A stretch of 64,000 nt of DNA, taken from positions 1 through 64,000 of the forward strand of contig CAZSHB010000003.1 in NCBI GenBank assembly GCA_964606885.1, in the 5' to 3' direction. The translations under genes were made by a program, and so were the position numbers. Source of the DNA: CAZSHB01 sp964606885 (GTDB lineage Bacteria > Babelota > Babeliae > Babelales > CAIQNR01). The notes below the pieces were generated by a model that was not told the origin of the DNA, searched no databases, and saw nothing but the letters and a program-made list of their open reading frames with translations. Positions 1 through 9,569 of the stretch are shown here, one piece after another (within the stretch, counting starts at the first letter, position 1; every line of letters begins with the position of its first letter).

Positions 1-2
1 CA

Positions 3-464
3 TGGCTTAAAGAGCATGCTGTATGGGGCACAGGAATTATAAGCTCAGGCTTAATTGATGAGCTTAATATTTATCAGGCTACCCAAAGAGCGATGAAAAA
101 GGCCGTTTACACCCTGATGTCCCAATTACCCTCATCACACACCATAGATAGTGTTGTTATTGATGCTATGCCCCTATTTTTAAAGGGATATGAAGATATC
201 CCGATCCACTCTTACCCCAAAGGGGAGTCTTGGTCTTCCTCTATAGCGGCAGCCTCCATTATAGCGAAAGTGACCCGCGATGAGCTTATGACCCAGATTG
301 TAGGCCAATTTCCGGCTCACGGCATGGAACTCCATAAAGGCTACGGTACGCCTATCCATCAACAAGCATTACAGGCATCTGGCATTACGCTGATACACCG
401 GGTTACTTTTTTAAAGTCGCTTTTAGCCCAAGAAGATAAAACGGGCCAAACAACCCTTTTTTAG
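3..464 (+). CDS. rnhB: Ribonuclease HII, 3' part only
   Basis: RNase HII cleaves the RNA strand of RNA-DNA hybrids and removes single ribonucleotides from DNA. The frame is open to the left edge of the window, so the N-terminus with the first catalytic acidic residues lies outside. Visible family motifs are IDELNIYQAT, followed by VVIDAM, the AAASIIAKVTRD block and the C-terminal HKGYGT...H...G...HR.TF pattern. An internal ATG at 93 is not the start, because conserved sequence continues upstream of it. The next gene follows after 14 bases, so both may share a transcript. Confidence 0.93.
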   Translation, partial: WLKEHAVWGTGIISSGLIDELNIYQATQRAMKKAVYTLMSQLPSSHTIDSVVIDAMPLFLKGYEDIPIHSYPKGESWSSSIAAASIIAKVTRDELMTQIVGQFPAHGMELHKGYGTPIHQQALQASGITLIHRVTFLKSLLAQEDKTGQTTLF

Positions 465-478
465 AAAGGTATATATAT

Positions 479-1066
479 ATGAAGCGTTTGTTGATCTTTT
501 TTCTTACTTGTCTCTATCTACCAGTATTAACTGCCTACGGCATTCCAAACCTGACCTACATCAATAGAGAAGGCATCCCAACGCAACTGACTCAAGCAAG
601 CCTGTCTGAACATTTTTTAGATCCAAAACAAGATACCCCTCAAAACTGTAAACTTATTTTGGGTATTTTAACCAACCACGCTGATACAACTAAAGCTGCT
701 CTTGATGCAAGTGCTGATCGAAACCTGGTGCTTAAGGGTGGATGGACCCCGCTTCATCTAGCAGCACGTGCTGGTTTTGTTTTTGGCTTTATTGCACTCC
801 ATGAAAAAAATCAGTTTCAACGGGCGTATGTTCACATACCAGGCACAGGCAAAAAAACCCCTCTTGATCTTATTTTAGAAAGTTTAATTGCCGAACATGA
901 TACACTTATAGAATTGCAGACTGGTGCTGATTTTTTTGAACATCGCCGCGTATGTTTAATGCCTTTTATGGAACTTTTACAGAAATATTACCCACACTCC
1001 CGCGATCTGACCAAAATATTCAACACCATGCGGATTGTTGGCTGGCTTGAAGAGACCAGCGTATGA
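479..1066 (+). CDS. Exported ankyrin-like protein
   Basis: This 195-residue protein begins with a basic start, a hydrophobic run and a likely cleavage site near residue 20, so it is probably exported by Sec. A GWTPLHLAARAG segment near residues 83-94 is a clear ankyrin-type helix-loop, and TPLDLILESL near residue 125 may belong to a second degenerate repeat. The rest is not recognised. Its stop overlaps the start of the next gene by four bases (ATGA), which suggests translational coupling. The role is unknown; ankyrin repeats mediate protein binding. Confidence 0.7.
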   Translation: MKRLLIFFLTCLYLPVLTAYGIPNLTYINREGIPTQLTQASLSEHFLDPKQDTPQNCKLILGILTNHADTTKAALDASADRNLVLKGGWTPLHLAARAGFVFGFIALHEKNQFQRAYVHIPGTGKKTPLDLILESLIAEHDTLIELQTGADFFEHRRVCLMPFMELLQKYYPHSRDLTKIFNTMRIVGWLEETSV

Positions 1067-1668
1067 CCAGTACAAAAAAGACGGCTGCTTTTGCAGAAGT
1101 CATAGAAAGCTCACTCGTACATTGCAAGGGACAAACCTGGCAGTGGGATAATTTTCCAGAATTTGGCTCATTACTCTGCATTAAAGAACCAACAAAAACA
1201 GTTTTTGGTATTGTTACTCATGTCACTACTGGAGCTCCAGACACCGGGCGCACGCCTTTTATCTACCAAAAAACAGAATCTGAACTCAAACGAGAACATC
1301 CCCATATTTTTGCTTTTTTACAAACCACCTTTGTCTGCACCCTCGTTGCGTTTGTTGAACACGAACGATTCTTTTACCAAACAGCAAGCACGCCTGCCAA
1401 AATACACGCCTTTATTGAACAACCAACCCTACAAGAACAGCGCCAATTTTTTACTAAGCACGACTATCTTTTTACCCTACATGCTCAAAACCAGCTTAAA
1501 AGCAGCGATCTTCTGGTCGCCCTTCTACGCCAACAACACCTGCTTGGCATACTCACCAAACAACACTTTTTTACGTGTCTTGAAACAGTCGCCCTGCTTG
1601 AAGGTGATAATTACGCACGCACAGCGGTACTCATAGAACGAACCGGCCACTTAGTTAAAGATGCATAA
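1063..1668 (+). CDS. Possible HAS-barrel domain protein
   Basis: This is a 201-residue protein without a signal peptide. Residues 8-110 (FAEVIESS, then FGSLLCI, then VFGIVTHVTTG, then FIYQKTESEL) recall the small beta-barrel (HAS barrel) found at the N-terminus of HerA-type ATPases and in some stand-alone bacterial and cyanobacterial proteins. No ATPase motif follows, and the C-terminal half looks helical. The assignment is by eye. It overlaps the preceding exported ankyrin-like gene by four bases and ends about 80 bases before the next gene. No specific function can be given. Confidence 0.45.
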   Translation: MTSTKKTAAFAEVIESSLVHCKGQTWQWDNFPEFGSLLCIKEPTKTVFGIVTHVTTGAPDTGRTPFIYQKTESELKREHPHIFAFLQTTFVCTLVAFVEHERFFYQTASTPAKIHAFIEQPTLQEQRQFFTKHDYLFTLHAQNQLKSSDLLVALLRQQHLLGILTKQHFFTCLETVALLEGDNYARTAVLIERTGHLVKDA

Positions 1669-1751
1669 CAGCTTCTGTAAGCCTTTTGACTTACCAAAAG
1701 TTCGTGTCACACTTACACATCTAGCATGTATCTTAACTATAAAGGATCACC

Positions 1752-2522
1752 ATGAATTCTAGAATTTTGTCACTAGCACTGATACTAAGTGCTAGCCAAC
1801 TCCACACACGCTCTCACTCCCATCAAAGCAGCAAGTTTGATAATTTCTTTTCGTCACAACCGTTTAACTTTGCACGCGATATGGAAGAACTTGCAGCAGA
1901 TCCACGTTTGCCGCAAAGTGATTTCTTAGTAAACCAACTCATACAATACGCAGAAAATTCTTGGCCTAATAACAATCACACGCTTTTTTTAAATTTAGCA
2001 CAAAACCCCGGCATGGTAGATAGTAACAAACTCATACGTTTGGTACTTAACCATCTTTCAAAATCTTTTATGAACCAAGAAAAAGAACTGATTATTGCAC
2101 TTATACACAATCCCAACATGATAGAATGTTATGAACTAGAGCACGCAGTATACTCATACGTCGATCGCTCTTTTGGCAGACAGCAACATATGCTTATGGT
2201 GGAACTTGCAAACAATCCTTATCTTGGAAGAAGCAGACGTCTTTTTAATCAAGTAACAAACTATTTAAACAGTTACCATGCAAACAATAGTGATAAGAGC
2301 GAAATTTTGCGATTATTAGCAGCTAACCCAAGTGTGTATAATAACTATACTTACTCACAGACTATATATACACACGTACATCACCAACAAGACCCTGATA
2401 CTGTTGCCGCTCTTTTTGCTGGGGCAGCAGTTGGTGTTGCAGCAGGCACTGTTCTGTACAACTTGTTTTTTGACGAACCTACAACACGTACTACAACGTA
2501 CACAACAACCTATCGTCGCTAA
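1752..2522 (+). CDS. Exported protein of short helical repeats with C-terminal membrane segment
   Basis: This 256-residue protein has a signal-like N-terminus (residues 1-20) and a ribosome-binding site AAGGAT five bases before the ATG. Residues 40-205 hold about four repeats of some 35-40 residues, each with an [LA]AxNP or LAxDP turn followed by a hydrophobic helix (AADPRLP, AQNPGMV, IHNPNMI, ANNPYLG, AANPSVY). A Gly/Ala-rich hydrophobic segment at residues 218-240 could anchor it, and a threonine-rich tail follows. It is a paralogue of the next gene. I do not recognise the family. Confidence 0.65.
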   Translation: MNSRILSLALILSASQLHTRSHSHQSSKFDNFFSSQPFNFARDMEELAADPRLPQSDFLVNQLIQYAENSWPNNNHTLFLNLAQNPGMVDSNKLIRLVLNHLSKSFMNQEKELIIALIHNPNMIECYELEHAVYSYVDRSFGRQQHMLMVELANNPYLGRSRRLFNQVTNYLNSYHANNSDKSEILRLLAANPSVYNNYTYSQTIYTHVHHQQDPDTVAALFAGAAVGVAAGTVLYNLFFDEPTTRTTTYTTTYRR

Positions 2523-2538
2523 TCTGAAATAACCATCT

Positions 2539-2979
2539 ATGAACAAAAAACATCTTTACGCAGTGCTCTGTTTGCTGACAGCAAGTACCATGTCTGCAAA
2601 GTATTACGATTATCCACAAGCAAAACCGACGTTTCATCCAGCAGCACAACAGTATGTTAATCCATACCACACGATGATGAAAAACTTGGCAGCAAATCCT
2701 GCATTAGCACACAACCCTGAACTTGTTGCAAACTTGCTAGACTATGTTAATCAACTATGGCCATCAAGCGAGAAACGGGACATCATGCAAGCATTAGCAA
2801 GTAATCCTAATGCGTGTACCAATCCACAATTAGCACACTTAGTACAAGAAGAAATTCTCTACCAACGTAAGCAAAGTAAACTGGAAGCAATGTTTGCTTT
2901 AGGTACGCTTGCAGCTGTTGGTATAGGCTTTATTGTCTACACGCTTACACAAAGCATTTCTGCACACTACACGCATTAA
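2539..2979 (+). CDS. Exported short paralogue of the preceding helical-repeat protein
   Basis: This 146-residue protein starts 16 bases after the preceding gene and probably shares its mRNA. After a signal peptide of about 20 residues come two copies of the same helical repeat (AANPALAHNPELV and ASNPNACTNPQLA). The C-terminal hydrophobic segment near residues 117-138 matches the position of the one in its larger neighbour. It looks like a shortened duplicate. A strong hairpin terminator lies 25 bases downstream. The function is unknown. Confidence 0.65.
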   Translation: MNKKHLYAVLCLLTASTMSAKYYDYPQAKPTFHPAAQQYVNPYHTMMKNLAANPALAHNPELVANLLDYVNQLWPSSEKRDIMQALASNPNACTNPQLAHLVQEEILYQRKQSKLEAMFALGTLAAVGIGFIVYTLTQSISAHYTH

Positions 2980-3003
2980 TTTTTACAAATACACACAGCA
3001 ACA

Positions 3004-3031
3004 AAAAACCCGGCTTTAACACCGGGTTTTT
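3004..3031. terminator. Bidirectional intrinsic terminator
   Basis: A ten-pair stem, AAAAACCCGG with CCGGGTTTTT, encloses an eight-base loop. Runs of A and T on the two sides let it work for the rightward repeat-protein genes and for the leftward groEL. Confidence 0.85.
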
Positions 3032-3053
3032 ATTTTTATAAACAGCTGACAGA

Positions 3054-4706
<1,653 letters not shown>

Positions 4707-4725
4707 CTACTATTTTTCTTAATGC

Positions 4726-5013
4726 TTATTTTTCAACAACGCCAAGTACTTCATCTTCACGCAACATAAGATGAGATGCATCTATATCCGTGCCTGCATA
4801 CTTACCAAAAAAGACCACATCGCCTTCTTTTACTTGCAAAGGATGTATCTTACCTGACTGGTCCCATTTACCTGCGCCTACTGCAAGAACGATGCCTGTT
4901 TGGCCTTTTTCTTTAGCGCCTTCAGGTATATATAAACCGCCTTTTGTTCTTTCTTCTGTTTCAAGACGTTTGATATACAAACGGTCATAAAGCGGACGAA
5001 TTTTATCTGTCAT
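4726..5013 (-). CDS. groES: Co-chaperonin GroES
   Basis: This 95-residue lid protein caps GroEL. It shows the beginning IRPLYDRLYIKRLETEERTKGG with the mobile loop, and the conserved end GTDIDASHLMLREDEVLGVVE. A strong ribosome-binding site GGGAGGT lies about eight bases before the ATG. No complete CIRCE (HrcA operator) is visible upstream, but the upstream region is interrupted by an assembly gap at 5110-5119, so regulation cannot be judged. Confidence 0.97.
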   Translation of the reverse strand: MTDKIRPLYDRLYIKRLETEERTKGGLYIPEGAKEKGQTGIVLAVGAGKWDQSGKIHPLQVKEGDVVFFGKYAGTDIDASHLMLREDEVLGVVEK

Positions 5014-5109
5014 AACACAGACCTCCCGTTTTAAAATAAGTTAAAATGACTATCTTTTTCATATTGATTTGCAGCTACCACACCTAGTTATCAGTAGCCA
5101 TGCCCTAGT

Positions 5110-5119
5110 NNNNNNNNNN
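5110..5119. other. Assembly gap (ten Ns)
   Basis: Ten consecutive undetermined bases lie in the groES upstream region, about 100 bases before its start codon. The true gap length is unknown. The 180-base stretch between groES and the VOC gene holds no recognisable gene. Confidence 0.99.
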
Positions 5120-5193
5120 AAAGAGTGCAATTATTTTATAGCAACTGACTCAGATTTTGCTGCTATTTTTTACCAAAGTTAAGCTTATTTGTA

Positions 5194-5649
5194 TTAACAA
5201 CAAGCGTCAGTACTGCGGCAACAACCGCCTACTGCTGGTTCTTGTGCTGAACCCTTTTTATGGGCCTCTTTAAGAACTTCTTTTACTTTATCGTGAGTTG
5301 GTTGATACAGATCAATCTTGTTGCCACTTGGATCAAAACAAGATGCCATAATACCATGCGTTGCGGTGATAGGTTCGGTCACAAATTCAACGCCTTGCGC
5401 AGTAAGCGCAGCGTGTATGCCTTGCATATTATCCACCTGGAACACGATGCCTGTGTGACGGCCTTTTTCTACCGCTTCACTTGGACATAAGCCAATTCTT
5501 ACCCCACGTAAATCAAGTTCAGCCCATTTACCTGGAAGATAAAAAATCTTCTGTAAACCTAAATTTTGATAAAAAGTTAAAGCTTGTTCTAAATTTTCTT
5601 GCATCAAGACAACCATATATAACGATTGAACAGAAGGCATTTGTGACAT
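5194..5649 (-). CDS. VOC-fold (glyoxalase/bleomycin-resistance type) protein with Cys-rich tail
   Basis: The 151-residue protein has the paired beta-alpha-beta-beta-beta modules of the vicinal oxygen chelate superfamily: a first module at about residues 8-60 (LEQALTFYQNLGLQ, then WAELDLRGVRIGL) and a second at about 67-120 (HTGIVFQVDN...DPSGNKIDLYQP). Members bind a metal and act on varied small substrates, so the substrate is open. The unusual part is the tail, which ends GGCCRSTDACC with two Cys pairs that could bind a metal. It stands alone, without an obvious operon partner. Confidence 0.8.
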   Translation of the reverse strand: MSQMPSVQSLYMVVLMQENLEQALTFYQNLGLQKIFYLPGKWAELDLRGVRIGLCPSEAVEKGRHTGIVFQVDNMQGIHAALTAQGVEFVTEPITATHGIMASCFDPSGNKIDLYQPTHDKVKEVLKEAHKKGSAQEPAVGGCCRSTDACC

Positions 5650-5741
5650 ATTTGCACCCTATTTTTTAAGTAAACCTGCACTACGAGCGGTAGTACGAGT
5701 GTACTTGATTTATGAACTATTTCTATCACCACCAGAAAGGT

Positions 5742-5770
5742 TTGACATCCAATATACCCCACAGTAGGAT
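5742..5770 (+). promoter_or_regulatory. Sigma70-type promoter
   Basis: TTGACA at 5742-5747 and TAGGAT at 5765-5770 are separated by 17 bases, about 45 bases before the start codon of the exported protein at 5816. Confidence 0.6.
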
Positions 5771-5815
5771 TGCCACGTTCTTTTGTAACCCCCAAAGTAC
5801 GTAAAAGGAGTACTT

Positions 5816-6343
5816 ATGAAGACCACAATGTTCTTACCAATTTTCATGCTTCTCTCAGTTTTTTCTGCAAGCGCAAGCGACAACAACAACAACCAAAGAT
5901 CCTACCTATCAAAATCTAGCATCATGACCCTTGGTCTAGGTGTTGGTGTTGCAGGTGCAGCTTACTTAGTTCTTAAATCTACTGATGTTCTCAGCACTAC
6001 TGGCAGAGCGGTAGCAACTCGAGCTGGCAGTTTACCAACGCTACCTTCTGCTCTTGTAACTGAATTTAAAAACAACGCAGTAAACGCAAGTGTAGCTCTT
6101 GCTACAGGTGCCGTAAGTGCTACTGTTTTAGCAAAAAAACATTTACCTGCCGTACAAAATGCTGTCCTAAAACAAGCAACCAAGGAAAATGCTGCTAACT
6201 TTGTAACACTCGCAAGCGCAGCAACCCTAGCAAACGGCGTTAGAACTGGTTCTTGGAAACAAATCACCGGCGGCGCTGCAGCATTAACACTTGCTCTTAC
6301 CCACTCATCATTTGCTCCCAATACTCAGAGTCAACAAAGCTAA
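5816..6343 (+). CDS. Exported Ala/Thr-rich protein of unknown function
   Basis: This 175-residue protein has an N-terminal signal peptide (residues 1-21, ending ASAS) and AAGGAG as ribosome-binding site. Two weakly hydrophobic Ala/Gly segments follow, at about residues 38-55 and 90-105, with a further Ala-rich stretch near 125-160. It could be membrane-associated. No family is recognised. After the stop codon, another frame continues with coding-like sequence, so the present C-terminus may be a shortened one. Confidence 0.6.
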   Translation: MKTTMFLPIFMLLSVFSASASDNNNNQRSYLSKSSIMTLGLGVGVAGAAYLVLKSTDVLSTTGRAVATRAGSLPTLPSALVTEFKNNAVNASVALATGAVSATVLAKKHLPAVQNAVLKQATKENAANFVTLASAATLANGVRTGSWKQITGGAAALTLALTHSSFAPNTQSQQS

Positions 6344-6512
6344 GCCAACCAATTCTACAACAGTACCTGTGATTGCCACAACAAGCTCTAGTAGTTAAGC
6401 TGCACGAAAACCTGAGCCTGGAACTGATGCTGGCAAAGAAGCATTAGCAAACACAGCTGAAAAACTAGAAACACTTGATGCTGGAAATAACAAAGATAAA
6501 GATTCTAACTAA
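6344..6512 (+). pseudogene. Degraded C-terminal tail of the upstream exported protein
   Basis: In the +1 frame relative to the upstream gene, the sequence reads as a hydrophilic tail: AKPTNSTTVPVIATTSSSS, an in-frame TAA at 6396-6398, then ARKPEPGTDAGKEALANTAE and so on to a stop at 6510-6512. Joining it to the upstream gene needs one frameshift and one restored codon. It therefore looks like decayed coding sequence. Sequencing error could explain the frameshift but would not remove the internal stop. Confidence 0.45.
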
Positions 6513-6550
6513 CATCTGAATACGCGAATTTTAGTTATCCGTGATTTAAA

Positions 6551-6587
6551 AATACCTCGGTAATAAAAAAACCGGGGTATTTTTTTG
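6551..6587 (+). terminator. Intrinsic terminator
   Basis: A ten-pair stem (AATACCTCGG with CCGGGGTATT, one G-T pair) is followed by seven further T residues. It closes the transcript of the exported protein gene. Confidence 0.8.
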
Positions 6588-6595
6588 CCCACCTT

Positions 6596-6623
6596 TTGAC
6601 AAAAACACGATTCCTAGTACGTT
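6596..6623 (+). promoter_or_regulatory. Promoter, copy 1 of a duplicated upstream region
   Basis: TTGACA at 6596-6601 and TACGTT at 6618-6623 are separated by 16 bases. The surrounding CTTTTTGACAAAAACACG-like block recurs at 7401-7418. Confidence 0.6.
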
Positions 6624-6671
6624 TTATCCATGTTAGCGGGTTACAAAAATGTATTATTTAAAGAAATTATT

Positions 6672-7352
6672 ATGGCGAACTATCTGTTAGTGCTCTTATT
6701 AAGTACCTGTTTCTCTATTAATGCGCATAAATTCGATGGTAAACGCAGTACTTTGGAAGATGATTGTCTTTATACAGACGGTGACGGCGGTTTAGATGAC
6801 ACTAACTCACATACCGCACAAAACCGTGGACACTTTCAAGAACCATACCCTGCTTTTCCTACACCGCCTCGCATTCACCGCACAGGCAACTATCAGCACA
6901 CTCTCCCCGAAGGCTATAATCAACGCAACCAACAAAGACATGCTCAACGAGCAGCAGAACAGGCAGCTACAGAAGAACGAAGTGCAAGGCGACAAGCAGA
7001 CGCACAAGCTGTTATAGAAAGAAGACGCGCAGAGCGAGAAGCAAATAATGATGTTTTTATGCCTGCTGCTAGAGAAACAGTAGTCAGTCTTAATAGAAGC
7101 GGAGTATGGCCCCGTAGAACACGCCATATGGCAAACGCACGCGCACGTACATTTCCAACACATAGCCCTATTCCAGAATATGTACAAGTGCCTGAAGCAA
7201 CACAAGCTGCTCTAGAATTTATGGCTTTAGCACAACGACCACCATTAGCTAATGATGAAATGCTCAGACTGTTTGCAGATGTAGCAGCCACACTAACTGC
7301 CGACAATAATGAAAATCAATATCCACCTACCATAACCCCTACTGATACATAA
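6672..7352 (+). CDS. Exported Arg/Glu/Ala-rich protein, predicted coiled coil
   Basis: I chose the ATG at 6672 because it opens directly into a signal peptide (MANYLLVLLLSTCFSINA); an upstream ATG at 6630 would add 14 unlikely residues. The 226-residue product has a highly charged Q/R/A/E stretch near residues 75-130 that should form a long helix or coiled coil, then a Pro-containing C-terminal region. No family is recognised. Promoter and leader resemble those of the next gene, so the two were probably generated by duplication. Confidence 0.55.
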   Translation: MANYLLVLLLSTCFSINAHKFDGKRSTLEDDCLYTDGDGGLDDTNSHTAQNRGHFQEPYPAFPTPPRIHRTGNYQHTLPEGYNQRNQQRHAQRAAEQAATEERSARRQADAQAVIERRRAEREANNDVFMPAARETVVSLNRSGVWPRRTRHMANARARTFPTHSPIPEYVQVPEATQAALEFMALAQRPPLANDEMLRLFADVAATLTADNNENQYPPTITPTDT

Positions 7353-7404
7353 CAATAAAAACATAGACATGCTGTTGTTGTACACATAACAAGATGCTGA
7401 CTTT

Positions 7405-7432
7405 TTGACAAAAACACGCTTTCTAGTACCCT
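7405..7432 (+). promoter_or_regulatory. Promoter, copy 2 of a duplicated upstream region
   Basis: TTGACA at 7405-7410 and TACCCT at 7427-7432 are separated by 16 bases. It is nearly identical to copy 1 at 6596-6623 across the -35 box and spacer. Confidence 0.6.
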
Positions 7433-7485
7433 TTTTGCGTGTAGAGGGTTATAAAGAAAAATTTATTCTTTGTAGGGGAATTACT

Positions 7486-7755
7486 ATGGTCCAATATATT
7501 TTGTTAGTGCTTATGTTCGTGTGTACACCAAGCTTTACACACGAATACGATAACACAGCCGGCCCGCTAAACCAAGAACCATTACCTCCTCTTGTAAGAC
7601 CAGAATGGGCAAGAAATCAACAAGCACTGATCGCTACAAGACAAGAGCGCAGAGAAGGATACGCTGCTCCAGTTGTTGCCTTTACTCCTGCACAAGAAAG
7701 TGAACAACAAAGACAAGTATTTCTTGCAGCAAGAAGAACAACACCCCCAGGTTGA
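7486..7755 (+). CDS. Small exported protein, shorter relative of the preceding gene
   Basis: The ATG at 7486 follows GTAGGGGAATTACT and begins a signal peptide (MVQYILLVLMFVCTPSFT), which makes it a better start than the longer reading from 7405. The 89-residue product is rich in Arg, Gln, Glu and Ala and ends AARRTTPPG. It shares promoter, leader and composition with the preceding gene. The function is unknown. Confidence 0.5.
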   Translation: MVQYILLVLMFVCTPSFTHEYDNTAGPLNQEPLPPLVRPEWARNQQALIATRQERREGYAAPVVAFTPAQESEQQRQVFLAARRTTPPG

Positions 7756-7818
7756 ACTACAAACAACACAATTAAACCAGTTATCTATACAACCATTTTT
7801 CAGAAAGATTTTTTCTCT

Positions 7819-8079
7819 ATGCATAAGATACATTCAAAAACAACACTCTTAGTTATGGCATTATCTTTTACCAGCATTTTTGCAGGCGATAACGAACCAG
7901 CACCAAGAATAACGACAAAAGCTTCAACAGCTCCTATTATTGCAGGCTTAACTACTGCTAGAGATAGAGATCAAAGCCGTGGTGGACAGGTAACTTCTCC
8001 AAGACATTTAACACCTCCTCATATATTAAGCACTACGACACGTCGACAACTTATTCCACCATTCTCACAACATAATTAA
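7819..8079 (+). CDS. Small exported protein, unknown
   Basis: This 86-residue protein has a signal peptide (LLVMALSFTSIFAG near residues 10-23) and a short, basic, Ser/Thr/Pro-rich mature part without predicted globular structure. It lies in a row of small exported genes of similar composition. No homologue is recognised, and the length makes the call uncertain. Confidence 0.45.
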   Translation: MHKIHSKTTLLVMALSFTSIFAGDNEPAPRITTKASTAPIIAGLTTARDRDQSRGGQVTSPRHLTPPHILSTTTRRQLIPPFSQHN

Positions 8080-8102
8080 TCCTTACTAACAAGAGATTTT
8101 GT

Positions 8103-8498
8103 ATGTATCAACTATTTGTATGTGCTGTTTCTCTAATAAGTTTTTGTGCCACGCTTAATGCACGCTCCAAACCTGCTTATACGAGCGTAAGGCAACCCCG
8201 CCTCATGCAACCAAAAACCGTAGCTGCTGTTCGTTACCATGCGCATAGGTATCCACTTCTTTCTTATTCATGCAACAATTTATTTGCACCATTATTATCT
8301 GCACGTGACCCACGAGCACAAGTTTTTCCGCAAGAACAAGATGTTGATGCTCACTCAATTAATTCTGGCAATACGGTTATCATGCATCCTCATATAACAC
8401 CACTAGATAACAATCAAGAACAACAAAGCGCACTCTCAAGCCAACACACAAGTATAACATCAGGAGCATGGCGGGTTCTTTTTACAAGACATCTGTAA
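8103..8498 (+). CDS. Small exported protein, unknown
   Basis: This 131-residue protein has an N-terminal hydrophobic signal (LFVCAVSLISFCATLNA, residues 4-20). The mature part is polar and has two Cys near the middle. No family is recognised. It starts 23 bases after the preceding small gene, so co-transcription is likely. Confidence 0.45.
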   Translation: MYQLFVCAVSLISFCATLNARSKPAYTSVRQPRLMQPKTVAAVRYHAHRYPLLSYSCNNLFAPLLSARDPRAQVFPQEQDVDAHSINSGNTVIMHPHITPLDNNQEQQSALSSQHTSITSGAWRVLFTRHL

Positions 8499-8575
8499 CC
8501 CTTGCCCCGCTTAATAAATCATTATACAGTTGCCTAAGTAATTGCGCATGGACTAACCAAACAAGGAACCGTTGT

Positions 8576-9232
8576 ATGATGCTTTTTCCCTCGTTAATAA
8601 GTCAAAACAGGCACGAACTTACCGAACAAATGAACATACTTACTCCGTATTGCCATGGATTTCATGTTGACATTATGGATGGCACGTTTGTCAGCAACAC
8701 GTCTGGTAGTGTTGAACTAACGCACTTCATACGCGCGCATACACACATGCCATTATGGGTACACTTGATGGTTGAAGATCCTCTTGCGTACATCAACCAA
8801 CTCAATCTACAACCGGGGGATAGTGTCACCTTTCATACAGAAGCAGTTAAAGAAAACAGCCCTCTTATAGAAGCACTAGAACACAAACGTTTAGAACCCG
8901 GCATCGCTATCAGTCCCAACACTCCTCTGAGCAGCATGACCAATTTCTGCACGCTTGTTGGACAAATTACCTTAATGACCGTGCAACCAGGCGCATCAGG
9001 TCAAGCCTTTATTCCCGAGATGTACAAAAAAATTGAACTGCTTAATGCACTACGCGCATCACAAGAATGTTCATTCTCGCTTGCTGTTGATGGCGGCATC
9101 ACGCTTGATATTGCAAAAAAACTTATCTATTACGGCGTTAATAAAATTGCCGTTGGTGCTGCTATTATGCAGGCTTCTAATCCTGTAGAAATGGCAAAGA
9201 AATTTCTAGAACTATCCGATTTTGATGAATAA
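8576..9232 (+). CDS. rpe: Ribulose-phosphate 3-epimerase
   Basis: This enzyme interconverts D-ribulose 5-phosphate and D-xylulose 5-phosphate in the pentose phosphate pathway. An open frame extends back to 8468, but the ATG at 8576 has AAGGAA seven bases before it and gives a normal 218-residue TIM barrel. Motifs in order are LFPSLIS, the metal-site block HVDIMDGTF, HLMVEDP, MTVQPGASGQAF (phosphate loop) and LAVDGGITL, which carries the catalytic Asp. The usual VNPGFGGQ reads VQPGASGQ here, so the protein is somewhat divergent. Confidence 0.9.
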   Translation: MMLFPSLISQNRHELTEQMNILTPYCHGFHVDIMDGTFVSNTSGSVELTHFIRAHTHMPLWVHLMVEDPLAYINQLNLQPGDSVTFHTEAVKENSPLIEALEHKRLEPGIAISPNTPLSSMTNFCTLVGQITLMTVQPGASGQAFIPEMYKKIELLNALRASQECSFSLAVDGGITLDIAKKLIYYGVNKIAVGAAIMQASNPVEMAKKFLELSDFDE

Positions 9233-9437
9233 AAAAGGCACACTTTTTTAACACGCTTTTCATACACTTCTGATCTTTTATTACGAACACCCTAAAACCA
9301 ATAAGCGGCACATCAATACATACTCCCTGTGCTTATTTTATTTATTTTTGAGCTTATAACAAAACAATTATTGCATCCAGAGAGGCATATGCGGTAGCCT
9401 ATAAGTAGAAAAGGTCTTTAAAAATGGAAGGTAATCT

Positions 9438-9569
9438 ATGAAGAAAAAAGTAATGTACCGTATCTTAATAGTCATGGTGTTATTAATTGGTACCAAGAAG
9501 CTCTTACCGTATGTATGGGGCAACAGCTTGAATACCATTTTAACCGTGAAATTTTTTGAAGGCTGGTAA
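9438..9569 (+). CDS. Possible 43-residue membrane peptide
   Basis: A short frame starts with MKKKVMYRILIVMVLLIGTKK, a basic start plus one hydrophobic helix, and ends VKFFEGW. GGAAGG lies about seven bases before the ATG. The 457-base stretch between rpe and the lactate dehydrogenase gene (9233-9689) holds nothing else I can support, apart from a weak imperfect hairpin near 9300-9341 that could terminate rpe. A longer reverse frame at 9368-9604 has no signal or motif. Confidence 0.35.
   Translation: MKKKVMYRILIVMVLLIGTKKLLPYVWGNSLNTILTVKFFEGW

Noticed and set aside
1163..1636. 157-codon forward frame inside the HAS-barrel candidate
   Set aside because: It overlaps almost fully a gene that is coupled to its neighbour by ATGA and has better residue patterning.
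5050..5140. Possible CIRCE operator before groES (GAGTGC just after the gap)
   Set aside because: Only part of one half-site is visible and the other half would fall in the N run, so it cannot be supported.
5194..5649. CaaX-like end of the VOC protein (ending DACC)
   Set aside because: The protein has no signal for export, and the residues do not fit a CaaX box (first position is not Cys at -4).
6341..6512. Programmed frameshift extending the 5816 protein
   Set aside because: An additional in-frame stop at 6396 and no slippery heptamer make decay more likely than recoding.
6807..7306. Two reverse frames of 120-132 codons opposite the gene at 6672
   Set aside because: Composition is the mirror of the Arg/Gln/Ala-rich coding strand, with no start signals.
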